Of a DNA stretch of 64,000 nt, positions 1-7,424 are shown one piece after another. Under the pieces are notes generated by a model, which was not told the DNA's origin, did no database searches, and saw only the letters and a list, made by a program, of their open reading frames with translations. Every line of letters begins with the position of its first letter. Positions within the stretch are counted from its first letter, which is position 1. Source of the stretch: Nannocystis sp. (lineage in GTDB: Bacteria; Myxococcota_A; Polyangia; Nannocystales; Nannocystaceae); assembly GCA_016712315.1 (NCBI GenBank), contig JADJRG010000013.1, positions 744,001-808,000 of the forward strand. Direction: 5' to 3'. Position numbers and translations under genes: made by a program.

Positions 1-798
1 GCCCTCCACCAGCTCCGCGAGCGCCAGATCCAGCTCGTCCTCAGCGACGGCGACGCCCCCTCCGTCCACGCCGCTCGCCGCCTCCACCTCCCGCTCATCA
101 GCCTCGGCCACGATCAAGTCTTCCTCCGCTGCGCCGTTCCGCCGGGCCTACCGCGGCGCGCCCTCTGGTCTGAGCGCGCCGTCGGCTGGGCCACCAGCCG
201 AGGCGCCCGCTTCGCCGTCGCCGTCCATTTTTTACCGATCACCCCCCGCCAGCCTGGCACCTGGGTCGCCCGCCCCGATCCGCCGCAGCTCCCCGGTCCT
301 ACCCCTCAGGGCCCGCCTACAGGCCCCTGGGTCGCCTACCTGCGCGACGGCGAAGGCGAAGATCTCTTAGAAGAAGCCGCCCGGCAGGGCCTCGCTGTCC
401 GCTGCTTCGGCCGCTTACGCCGCCCGATCCCTGGCGTCGAAGCCCGCCCCTTCGACCGCCCAGAATTCCTCACCGCCCTCGCCCGCGCCCCCGCGGTCCT
501 CGCCACCGCCGGCTCCAACCTGCTCGCCGAGTGTATTTTTTTAAGGATCCCGATCCTCGCCGTCTACGCCCCTGGCGACCACGAGCAGCGCCTCAACGCC
601 CACATGGCCCAAGAGGCAGGCGTCGCCCTCGCCGCCGCCCTGCCGCGCGCCGCCGCCCAGCTCCCCGCCTTCTGCCGCCGCCTCGCCGCCGGAGGGTTCT
701 GCAGCGTCGACCTCGCCGCCGCCCTGCCCCCCCTCTCTCAGGCCCTGCCCGAGGCCATCGACGCCGCCCTCAACCAGCCCAGGAGTCCGCCGCGCTGA
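1..798 (+). CDS. Glycosyltransferase, C-terminal part (MJ1255/GT28-like), cut by window edge
   Basis: The reading frame is open from base 1 and ends at TGA 796-798, so the N-terminus lies outside the window; 265 residues remain. The visible part begins in a Rossmann-like segment (VLSDGDAPSVHAARRL, LPLISLGHDQVF), typical of the MJ1255-type relatives of UDP-glycosyltransferases. The second half has the GT-B nucleotide-sugar site pattern (ATAGSNLLAE, then LAVYAPGDHEQRLNA), where a Gly-Ser-Asn loop and a distal E/Q normally bind the donor. I infer a cytoplasmic sugar transferase acting on a lipid or small-molecule acceptor; donor and acceptor cannot be read from the sequence. The last 29 bases overlap the 3' end of the convergent gene at 770-1540. 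Confidence 0.75.
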   Translation, partial: ALHQLRERQIQLVLSDGDAPSVHAARRLHLPLISLGHDQVFLRCAVPPGLPRRALWSERAVGWATSRGARFAVAVHFLPITPRQPGTWVARPDPPQLPGPTPQGPPTGPWVAYLRDGEGEDLLEEAARQGLAVRCFGRLRRPIPGVEARPFDRPEFLTALARAPAVLATAGSNLLAECIFLRIPILAVYAPGDHEQRLNAHMAQEAGVALAAALPRAAAQLPAFCRRLAAGGFCSVDLAAALPPLSQALPEAIDAALNQPRSPPR

Positions 799-1540
799 TC
801 AGCGCCGGGCTCACCAGGTCGCTATAGAGGATCGGCGTCCGGTCCTGCATCAGCCCCGCCAAGCGCCGCTCCAGCTCCTTCTCTAGCGCCGGCACGTCCA
901 GATCGTGCGGGTGGATCGCCAGCCGAAGCACTGGCAGGCGCCGCAGCAGCGGCCCGCTCGCCCGCGACCACAGCAGCGATCCGGCGACCCGCAGCCGGTC
1001 GCGGCTCGCGTACGCCACCACCGGCCCGCCCACCAGCCGCCGCCCGGTGCTGGGCGACCACACCTGCCAGTGGTCCTCCGCGTGCGCGAAGGCCAGGTCG
1101 CGCAGCGCGTCGCGTGTCGCCTGGCCATAAAGCCAGGCAGGGGCGACGAAGCCGGTCACCGACGCGCCCACCAGGTCCTCCACCAGCCGCCGCCCCGCGA
1201 CGATCCGCGCCCGCGCCACCTCGTACGGCAAGCTCAAGAATTCCCCCTCGCCCGCCGTCAGCGTCCGTCCGCGCAGGCGATCCCACGCCGAGCGCTGCGG
1301 CTGCTCATCGCGGTGGTAGTAGCCGTGCAGCACCGGCTCCACCCCTTCTTCCACCTGTCCTCGCAGCCAGGCGACAAAGTCTGGGTGATCCGCCAGCGGC
1401 CACTCGCGCCAGAAATTGGGCACCACGAGCGCCGTATAGCGCCCGCCGAGCCCGTACTTCGCCAGCAGATCTGCGATCCGTCGCAGCCGCTCGCCGTGGC
1501 GGGGCGTCACGTCATGGATGCTCACCAGCAGGCGGGACAT
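770..1540 (-). CDS. DUF2334 polysaccharide deacetylase-like protein
   Basis: A 256-residue cytosolic protein beginning SRLLVSIHDVTP, the hallmark of the DUF2334 branch of the polysaccharide deacetylase (NodB-like) superfamily. The Asp in IHDVTP corresponds to the catalytic/metal Asp, HGYYHRDE (about residues 92-99) supplies the metal-binding His motif, and AIHPHDLD near the C-terminus is the terminal His motif. The fold predicts metal-dependent deacylation of an N-acetylated sugar or related amide. The start at ATG 1540 has a purine-rich GAGAGGG just upstream. It is convergent with, and overlaps by 29 bp, the glycosyltransferase ending at 798, so the two may antagonise each other transcriptionally. 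The exact substrate is unknown. Confidence 0.8.
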   Translation of the reverse strand: MSRLLVSIHDVTPRHGERLRRIADLLAKYGLGGRYTALVVPNFWREWPLADHPDFVAWLRGQVEEGVEPVLHGYYHRDEQPQRSAWDRLRGRTLTAGEGEFLSLPYEVARARIVAGRRLVEDLVGASVTGFVAPAWLYGQATRDALRDLAFAHAEDHWQVWSPSTGRRLVGGPVVAYASRDRLRVAGSLLWSRASGPLLRRLPVLRLAIHPHDLDVPALEKELERRLAGLMQDRTPILYSDLVSPALISAADSWAG

Positions 1541-1581
1541 CCGCCCTCTCTACCACGAACTTTTTGCCCTGTTGAAACGGC

Positions 1582-3366
1582 CTACTCGGGGCGCCCCTCG
1601 AAGATCGGGTCTGTCAACCTGTCGACCAGCCCGCGCACCTGCGCCGCCGCCGCCGGGGCCGGCATCATCAACGAGCGCGGCACGCCGAAGGCCAGGCTGC
1701 CACGCCCAACAGAGAGCTGGATCCCCACCCCGATCCCGCCGAGGCTCGGCACCCGCGCCAGCTCGCTCAGCAGCTTCGCCTGCTCCTTCGCCGCGGGCCC
1801 CTCCGCCTCGCGGTTCACCAGCGTCGCCGCCCGCACCATCAAGATCGGGTCCAGGCTGACGCAGAAGTGGCACCCCTCGGAGGCCGCGCGCGCCAGCGCC
1901 AGCCCGCCCTCACCGGCCAACGTCGCCTTACCTGCCCGCCCGAGCAGGTCACGCGCGCCGCCGCCGATCGCCAGCAGCGCCACCCCTGACGCTGCCCCGC
2001 TCACCATCTCCAGCTCCTTCTTCGGGCTCATCAAGTACGCCACCTCATCGGCGGCGCTCGCCATATTTTTGGGCAGCGCCAGCGTCAGCAGGTCCAGCTT
2101 GCCGCCGGAGAACGACGCCCCGTCGGCCTTCAGCGTGATTTTGAAGGCCGCGTCCTTGCCGCCGGCCAGCGCCCCGAACGCCTCCAACGCCTGGATCCCC
2201 GCCCCTTGCAGCCCGCGCAGCGCCTCCTTCGCCGCCGCCGGGTCGCGCACGCTCGCCGCCACCAGCAGCGTCAGCTTGTCGCCTGGCGTCACGTACACCG
2301 CCAGCGCCACCTCACCCTGCACCTGGTCGAGCAGCGTATGCACCCCGCCGACCACCGTGCGCGCCATCGCGTCGAAGGGCGCCGGCACCTGCTCGATCGG
2401 CACGTTCTTATCGAGGATCGTGTGCAGCGGCGCGGGCGACCCCCACGGCATCACCACCACCCCCGCCGCCCCGGCAGGCAGCGCCGCCTCAAGCGCCCCT
2501 GGCCGCAGGCTCGGCGCCCCCAGCGGCTCCAGCCCCAGCTTCTCGAACGGCGCCAGCGCGGCCGCCCGCAGCATCAGATCCCGCTGCGAGCCCAGGTCCA
2601 CGTCCACCCGCAGCTGCGTCAACCCTTGGCTCACCGCCTGGAGTTGGCGCATCAGCGGGCTCTGCGGCGGCAGGTCGACCAGATCCGCCGGGTTGATCAG
2701 CCCCGGCGGCAGCTCATCGCCCACCCCTTGCAGCCGCCAGCCCGTGCGCCCCTCGGCCACCAGCTCGGCCGCCCGGTCGAGGTCCCCCGCGTTCAGCGCG
2801 AATTCGAGCGCCGCGGCCTGCTCACGAAAGAGCACCCGTTGATCCTCTTGAACCAGCTCCCACAGCCCGGAGCCCAGCGGCTGCGGCCGCTGCCCCTCCG
2901 GCACGCCGTCGAGGATCGCCCTCGCCGAGCGCGCCGCGATCGTCCCGAACAGCCCCAAATCGCCCGCAGGGCCCTCCAGCGGCACGCGAGCGTCCACCGC
3001 CATCACCCCGCTCCACTCGATGTTCGACCACATCCCCGGCCCGTAGCCGAGCTGCAGCAGCATCGCCTGCGCCTGCGCCGGCACATCGATCGGCCCGTCG
3101 GGCATCCACGCCGCCGTCGCCTGGCGGATCAACAGAAAGACGTCGCTCAGCTCACGCGCGCTCGCGCGCAGGTGCACCCGCGGCCCCATCTCCTTCGCCG
3201 GCGGCGGCGCGACCACGCCGATGACCGCGCCGCCGCCGCTAGGCGCCGCCCCGGCGTCGTCGTCGACCACCGGCACCGTCGAGTTCTTCTTCGCCTTCGT
3301 GCAACCTGGCGAGAGGAGCAGGCACGCGGCCGCGGCCGAGAGGAGGAGCGAGCGGGGTGTCGACAT
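1582..3366 (-). CDS. Large secreted lipoprotein of unknown function
   Basis: 594 residues. The first ~22 form a lipoprotein signal (SLLLSAAAACLLLSPGC), with the lipobox Cys at position 22, followed by a short charged and glycine-rich spacer. The rest is an acidic, leucine/alanine-rich globular protein with alternating amphipathic strands and helices and no catalytic motif I recognise; the layout resembles large myxobacterial lipoproteins annotated only as hypothetical or DUF3352-like. It is probably anchored in the periplasm or outer membrane. No Shine-Dalgarno precedes ATG 3366, but a TGG-TACACT extended -10 lies 8 nt upstream, so the message may be almost leaderless. Confidence 0.8.
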   Translation of the reverse strand: MSTPRSLLLSAAAACLLLSPGCTKAKKNSTVPVVDDDAGAAPSGGGAVIGVVAPPPAKEMGPRVHLRASARELSDVFLLIRQATAAWMPDGPIDVPAQAQAMLLQLGYGPGMWSNIEWSGVMAVDARVPLEGPAGDLGLFGTIAARSARAILDGVPEGQRPQPLGSGLWELVQEDQRVLFREQAAALEFALNAGDLDRAAELVAEGRTGWRLQGVGDELPPGLINPADLVDLPPQSPLMRQLQAVSQGLTQLRVDVDLGSQRDLMLRAAALAPFEKLGLEPLGAPSLRPGALEAALPAGAAGVVVMPWGSPAPLHTILDKNVPIEQVPAPFDAMARTVVGGVHTLLDQVQGEVALAVYVTPGDKLTLLVAASVRDPAAAKEALRGLQGAGIQALEAFGALAGGKDAAFKITLKADGASFSGGKLDLLTLALPKNMASAADEVAYLMSPKKELEMVSGAASGVALLAIGGGARDLLGRAGKATLAGEGGLALARAASEGCHFCVSLDPILMVRAATLVNREAEGPAAKEQAKLLSELARVPSLGGIGVGIQLSVGRGSLAFGVPRSLMMPAPAAAAQVRGLVDRLTDPIFEGRPE

Positions 3367-3374
3367 CGCCGGGC

Positions 3375-3383
3375 AGTGTACCA
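3375..3383 (-). promoter_or_regulatory. Extended -10 promoter (TGG-TACACT) for the 594-aa lipoprotein
   Basis: On the minus strand TGG is followed directly by TACACT, ending 8 nt before ATG 3366. That places the likely transcription start within about two bases of the start codon. No -35 match is evident. Confidence 0.5.
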
Positions 3384-3410
3384 GCCGGCCATCACCCGCG
3401 CCTCGCCCTA

Positions 3411-3455
3411 CTGAGCCGCCTGAGCCACCTGAGCCGCCTGAGCCGCCTAGACCGC
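3411..3455. repeat. Five tandem 9-bp units (CTGAGCCGC)
   Basis: Units at 3411, 3420, 3429, 3438 and 3447; the second has one change and the last two. The array fills the gap behind the 594-aa lipoprotein promoter and runs into the stop codon of the XdhC-family gene (3447-3449). It looks like a slipped-strand minisatellite rather than a structured RNA. Confidence 0.85.
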
Positions 3456-4310
3456 CTCGGGCTCCGAGCGCGCGCGCGCGGCCGCCTCGGCGACCACGCT
3501 CATCGGCTCCCCGGAGCCGCCGTGGCGCGCCGCGATCAGCTCCGCGACCACCGAGATCGCGATCTCCGCCGGAGTCCTGCCGCCCAGCGCCAGGCCCACG
3601 GGCGCGCGCAGCCGCGACAGGTCGGGGGCAGGGCGCCCGAGCGCCGCCTCCCGGCGCAGCACCCGAGCCACGATCGTGTGCACCTTCCGGCGCGAGCCGA
3701 TCATGCCGAGGTAGTGATATGGCCGCTGGAGCAGGTGCCCCAGCGCCACCTCATCGCGCTGGTGGTCGCGGCTGACGATCACCACGGAGTCTCGCGGCCC
3801 CAGCGTCGGGATCGCCGCCGCCAGCTCATCGACGTCATACGCGCGCCGGCACGCCGCCGCGAACGCCGGGTGCTCGAGCAGCTCCTCGCGGTCATCGACC
3901 ACCGTCACCTGGAGGCCCACCCCGCGGGCCACCGGCGCGATCGCCTGCGCCACGTGCCCTGCGCCGATCAAGAAGAGCCGCTCCTCAGCCTGTACAAGCT
4001 CCACAAACACCTCCATCGAGCCGCCGCAGCACATGCCCAGGTCGCGGACCAAGTGGGCCTCGATCCGCCGCCAGGCCCCGTCGCGCAGGCACTCGCGGCA
4101 AGCCGCCAGCGCCTGCGCCTCGATCGCCCCGCCGCCGACCGTACCGATCGCCTGACCTTCGGGCAAGAGCAGCAGCCTCGCCCCCACCACCTGCGGCGCC
4201 GAGCCGGAGCGGCCGATCACCGTCGCCAGCGCCGCCGGGCCCGCGCGTGTCCCTTCGAGCACCTCGACCAGCGCCCTGGTCACCTCGAGCAGCATCGCCG
4301 ACGCCGACAT
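3447..4310 (-). CDS. XdhC/CoxI family protein
   Basis: 287 residues with the two-part XdhC architecture. The N-terminal domain contains TVIGRSGSAP and the GMCCGG motif (about residues 113-118). The C-terminal domain is a Rossmann fold starting LFLIGAGHVAQAI and including LGMIGSRRK. Members bind or sulfurate molybdenum cofactor and insert it into molybdenum hydroxylases such as xanthine or CO dehydrogenase. No molybdoenzyme gene is in the window, so its client must be elsewhere or this is an orphan paralogue. A TGC-TAGACT extended -10 ends 9 nt before ATG 4310 and there is no Shine-Dalgarno. The gene is divergent from the lipoprotein at 4382. Confidence 0.88.
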   Translation of the reverse strand: MSASAMLLEVTRALVEVLEGTRAGPAALATVIGRSGSAPQVVGARLLLLPEGQAIGTVGGGAIEAQALAACRECLRDGAWRRIEAHLVRDLGMCCGGSMEVFVELVQAEERLFLIGAGHVAQAIAPVARGVGLQVTVVDDREELLEHPAFAAACRRAYDVDELAAAIPTLGPRDSVVIVSRDHQRDEVALGHLLQRPYHYLGMIGSRRKVHTIVARVLRREAALGRPAPDLSRLRAPVGLALGGRTPAEIAISVVAELIAARHGGSGEPMSVVAEAAARARSEPEAV

Positions 4311-4319
4311 TCGGCGTGC

Positions 4320-4328
4320 AGTCTAGCA
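4320..4328 (-). promoter_or_regulatory. Extended -10 (TGC-TAGACT) for the XdhC-family gene
   Basis: The hexamer ends 9 nt before ATG 4310, predicting a leader of at most a few bases. It sits back to back with the plus-strand promoter at 4338-4346. Confidence 0.5.
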
Positions 4329-4337
4329 GCGGCCTCG

Positions 4338-4346
4338 TGATACAGT
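4338..4346 (+). promoter_or_regulatory. Extended -10 (TGA-TACAGT) for the lipoprotein at 4382
   Basis: TGA directly followed by TACAGT. A start near 4353 would leave a ~29-nt leader that carries the GGAGG at 4367-4371, 10 nt before ATG 4382. Unlike many neighbours, this is a conventional leadered gene. Confidence 0.45.
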
Positions 4347-4381
4347 GCGCGCGAGCAGCCTGAGCCGGAGGGATCTGTCCC

Positions 4382-5059
4382 ATGATGAACAAACGAACCA
4401 TCCTCACCATCGCAACCCTCTCCCTGATCGCCTGCGACGGCGGCGAGCGCAAGTCGATCGAGGAGCAGATCGGCCCCGCCTCCAAGAAGACCAGCGAGCT
4501 GAAGACCGCCGCCGAGCCGGCCATGAGCCCCGAGGAGCTCGCTGAGGCGCGCCGCAAGGCCGGCTTCATCGACCCCGCCGAGCAGGCGGCCAAGGTCGCC
4601 GCCGAGATGGAGAAGGGCGAGCGCGAGTACGTCAAGACCCGCCTCAAGGAGTTCCGCGCCTACCACGCCCGCTTCCTCGTCCTCGTCGACGAGCTCGCCA
4701 AGGAGGCCCCCAAGGTCGCCGCCGCCAAGGACCCCCAGAAGGCCTTTGACAAGTGGATGGGCAAGTTCGCGGAGAAGGCGAAGGAGCCGGGCAAGACCCA
4801 GCGCACCTTGAGCGAGGAGAACGTCCGCGGCGGCAAGACCAACGAGATGCTGATCAACCTCGTCCGCGTCTGGGACGACCTACGCGCCGAGCTCGGCCCC
4901 GACAGCGCCAGCCAGCCGCGCTTTGAGGAGGTAGTCACCCAGCTACGCGACGATCTCGGCAAGCTCGCCGCCGCCCTCGACGACATCGAGAAGGACGAAG
5001 ATCTGGTGGTCAACAAGTTCTACAAGCCCACTGACGAGGAGAAGGGCAAGAAGAAGTGA
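4382..5059 (+). CDS. Helical lipoprotein of unknown function
   Basis: 225 residues. The signal is short and ends in a LIAC lipobox (Cys at about 18), followed by a charged, lysine/glutamate-rich, mostly helical protein with heptad-like stretches (for example AEMEKGEREYVKTRLKEF) and a basic C-terminus ending KGKKK. No enzyme motif is visible; it may be a periplasmic helical-bundle protein. GGAGG at 4367-4371 fits the first ATG (4382) better than the second (4385). A hairpin follows the stop codon and a second small lipoprotein gene lies downstream. Confidence 0.8.
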   Translation: MMNKRTILTIATLSLIACDGGERKSIEEQIGPASKKTSELKTAAEPAMSPEELAEARRKAGFIDPAEQAAKVAAEMEKGEREYVKTRLKEFRAYHARFLVLVDELAKEAPKVAAAKDPQKAFDKWMGKFAEKAKEPGKTQRTLSEENVRGGKTNEMLINLVRVWDDLRAELGPDSASQPRFEEVVTQLRDDLGKLAAALDDIEKDEDLVVNKFYKPTDEEKGKKK

Positions 5060-5087
5060 CCCTCGCCGCCCGCGAAAGTGCCCCTTA

Positions 5088-5115
5088 GGGGCCGAGATCT
5101 GAGGTCTCAGGCCCC
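5088..5115 (+). terminator. Hairpin after the helical lipoprotein gene
   Basis: GGGGCC-GAGA pairs with TCTC-A-GGCCCC around a 7-nt loop (one bulged A), 29 nt after the stop at 5059. No T-run follows, so it could be a weak terminator, an RNA-stabilising hairpin or part of the leader of the next gene. Confidence 0.4.
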
Positions 5116-5220
5116 CAGAGGCTGCGGGCGCGCACCGCGCTTCACGTTGATCTCTGGAATTCACCGGCGATCTGAGGTATCCCGCTTCCAGCAACCCTGG
5201 GCGTCACGTTGGCGTCCACC

Positions 5221-5256
5221 CCCCACAAGGGGACAGCAACAACCCCCCGTGTGGGG
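5221..5256 (+). other. Possible leader hairpin before a 61-aa lipoprotein
   Basis: CCCCAC (5221-5226) can pair with GTGGGG (about 5251-5256), with an internal CCCC/GGGG alternative. It ends a few bases before the AGGAG (5261-5265) of the gene at 5272, so pairing could affect translation. The 10-mer GATCTGAGGT occurs twice in this intergenic region (5095-5104 and 5170-5179). Confidence 0.3.
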
Positions 5257-5271
5257 AAGCAGGAGACCACC

Positions 5272-5457
5272 ATGAAGACTGGCATCATCGTCGCGCTGTT
5301 CGGCGCTCTTTCCCTGACCACCGTTGGCTGCAAGGACAAGGGCGGCACCCCCGAGACCGTCGCCCCCGACACCGCCGCCCCCACCGAGACGACCCCCACC
5401 GAGACCCCCGCCGAGACCCCCAAGGAGGGTGAGGGCGAGGAAGCCGACGCGGAGTAA
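5272..5457 (+). CDS. Small Thr/Pro/Glu-rich lipoprotein
   Basis: 61 residues: a signal peptide with a lipobox-like VGC at 19-21, then a low-complexity tail of Thr, Pro, Ala, Asp and Glu (ETTPTETPAETP). An in-frame upstream start exists at 5209, but ATG 5272 is preferred because AGGAG lies 6 nt before it and the signal sequence begins there. It probably makes a small, abundant surface or periplasmic lipoprotein with an extended acidic tail; no enzymatic role is suggested. A strong rho-independent terminator follows 20 nt after the stop. Confidence 0.8.
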   Translation: MKTGIIVALFGALSLTTVGCKDKGGTPETVAPDTAAPTETTPTETPAETPKEGEGEEADAE

Positions 5458-5476
5458 GCTCCTCGTCGCGAAGCGA

Positions 5477-5512
5477 GGCCGGGCTGGGAGACCAGTCCGG
5501 CCTTTCTTTTTT
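5477..5512 (+). terminator. Rho-independent terminator
   Basis: An 11-bp stem (GGCCGGGCTGG with CCAGTCCGGCC, one G-U pair) closes a GAGA tetraloop and is followed by TTTCTTTTTT. This is the clearest intrinsic terminator on the plus strand of the window and separates the small lipoprotein from the ABC exporter genes. Confidence 0.9.
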
Positions 5513-5585
5513 CACTTCCGGTTTTCACGCGCGCCTGCTTAAACGCCGTCTCGCCCCCTCGGCGCCCCTTGGAGATTTTTCCGGG

Positions 5586-7424
5586 TTGAAGAGCCTCCTC
5601 CGCTTCCTCCGGCGCTACGCCGCCCGCAACCTCCCGCACTACGCCCTCGGCCTGGTGGCGCTCCTGCTCACCAATTACGCGGTCGTGCGGGTGCCGGCGC
5701 TGATCGGCCAGGCCCTCGACGTGCTCGGCGAAGCCGGCCCGCTCGCCGCCGCCGCGGGCCAATCGATCGCCCTCGAGCTGATCCTCTGGGCCGTCATCGT
5801 CGTCGTCGCCCGCACCGCCTCGCGGATCCTCTTTTTTAACCCTGGCCGCGAGGTCGAGCTGCGCCTCGCGATCGACCTCTTCCGCCACCTGCTCGCCCTC
5901 CAGCGCCCCTTCTACGCCACGCGTAAGCTCGGCGAGCTCGTCAGCGTCGCCATCAACGACATCTCCTCCGTCCGCCTCTTGATCGGCTTCGCCGGCCTCC
6001 AGGTCTTCAACGTCATCGTCGCGATCCCCATGCACCTGGCGCAGATGTGGAGCACCGATCCTGTGCTCACCGTCTGGTGCCTCACCCCCGTGCTGCTCGG
6101 CGCGATCTACATGCAGCGGGTCGTCAGCGCCTTCTACGGCCTGATCCGCCGCTCCCTCGAGCTCCTCGCGGGCGTCTCGGATCGCATCCTCGAGACCTAC
6201 AGCGGGATCGCCACCGTGCGCGCCCACGCCGCCGAGGCCGCGATGATCCGCCGCTTCGACGAGCGCAGCGACGCCTACCTCGCCGTCCTCCTCCACCTCT
6301 CGCGCCTGCGCGCCTTCGCCCTCCCGCTGCTCTCCTTCACCGGCCTCATCGGCGCCGCGATCATCCTCTGGATCGGCGGCGATCGAGTGATCGCCGGCGA
6401 GCTCAAGATCGGCGCCCTCGCCACCTTCACCGCCCTGCTCGTCTCCCTCGTCGGCCTGCTCACCGCCGTCGCCTGGGTGCTCACCACCGTCTCGCGCGGC
6501 CTCGTCTCGCTCACCCGCGTCGACCAGGTCCTCGACACGCCCACCGGCGTCCCCCCCGCCACCGACGACTACGCCCTCCGAGCCCCGCCGGCGCTCGAGC
6601 TCCGCCGCCTCAGCTTCACCTACCCCGGCGCCGACGCGCCTGTCCTTTCAGACATCTCCGTCGACCTCGGCCCAGGCCGCACCCTCGGGATCTTCGGCCG
6701 CACCGGCGCCGGCAAGACCACCCTCATCAACCTTCTCACCCGCGTCTACGACCCCCCACCGGGCGCTGTGCGCGTCGACGGCCACGACGTGCTCGCCCTC
6801 GACCAAGACCGCCTCCGCGCCGGCCTCGCCGTCGTCCCGCAGGATCCCTTCCTCTTCTCCACCACCTTACGCGACAACATCCGCCTGCGCGGCGAGCGCA
6901 GCGGCCACGTCCGCGGCGCCGACGGCGAAGCCGCCCGCGAGGGCGCCGACGACTGGGCCGAGGTCGATGACCCTCAGCTCACCCGCGTCCTCGACGCCGC
7001 CTGCCTCGAGGACGACCTCCGCGCCCTCCCTGACGGCCTCGCCACCGTCGTCGGCGAGCGCGGCGTCATGCTCTCCGGCGGCCAGCGCCAGCGCGTCGCC
7101 CTCGCCCGCGCCCTCTACCGCGCCCCGCCCCTGCTGATCCTCGACGACATCCTCTCCGCCGTCGATCAAGGCACCGAAGCCCGCCTCGTCGCCGCGATCC
7201 GCGGCCTCCGCGGCCGCCTCGCCGGCGACGCCACCGAGCCCACCACCGCGCCTACCACCGTGATCGTCTCGCACCGCACCAGCGTGCTCGAGCACGCCGA
7301 CGAGATCCTCGTCCTCGAGGCGGGGCGCGTCGTCGAGCGCGGCACCCACGACGCCCTCATCGCCGCGGGCGGCGTCTACGCCCGCACCCACGATCACCAA
7401 GGCGCCGAGGGCGACCATGACTGA
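5586..7424 (+). CDS. ABC exporter half-transporter, subunit with degenerate catalytic residue
   Basis: 612 residues: six-helix exporter membrane domain (about 20-310) and nucleotide-binding domain (about 335-600). Walker A is GRTGAGKT (371-378), the signature is canonical LSGGQ (496-500), and Walker B is LLILD (516-520) followed by Asp521 where an active ATPase has Glu. The H-loop reads VSHR. The same Glu-to-Asp change marks the degenerate site of heterodimeric exporters such as TM287/288 and BmrCD. About 30 acidic residues are inserted between the Q-loop and the signature. It starts at TTG 5586, with GGAG about 11 nt upstream, and overlaps the partner gene by 8 bp. The substrate, a lipid, drug or peptide, is not predictable. 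Confidence 0.9.
   Translation: MKSLLRFLRRYAARNLPHYALGLVALLLTNYAVVRVPALIGQALDVLGEAGPLAAAAGQSIALELILWAVIVVVARTASRILFFNPGREVELRLAIDLFRHLLALQRPFYATRKLGELVSVAINDISSVRLLIGFAGLQVFNVIVAIPMHLAQMWSTDPVLTVWCLTPVLLGAIYMQRVVSAFYGLIRRSLELLAGVSDRILETYSGIATVRAHAAEAAMIRRFDERSDAYLAVLLHLSRLRAFALPLLSFTGLIGAAIILWIGGDRVIAGELKIGALATFTALLVSLVGLLTAVAWVLTTVSRGLVSLTRVDQVLDTPTGVPPATDDYALRAPPALELRRLSFTYPGADAPVLSDISVDLGPGRTLGIFGRTGAGKTTLINLLTRVYDPPPGAVRVDGHDVLALDQDRLRAGLAVVPQDPFLFSTTLRDNIRLRGERSGHVRGADGEAAREGADDWAEVDDPQLTRVLDAACLEDDLRALPDGLATVVGERGVMLSGGQRQRVALARALYRAPPLLILDDILSAVDQGTEARLVAAIRGLRGRLAGDATEPTTAPTTVIVSHRTSVLEHADEILVLEAGRVVERGTHDALIAAGGVYARTHDHQGAEGDHD

Noticed and set aside
905..2842. A 645-codon plus-strand open frame spanning the DUF2334 gene and the 594-aa lipoprotein
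   Set aside because: It is the antisense shadow of two convincing minus-strand genes, is Arg/Pro/Ala-rich and has no ribosome site or family motif.
3411..3455. Short direct repeats considered as a CRISPR array
   Set aside because: Units are 9 bp, contiguous and without unique spacers; no cas genes are present.
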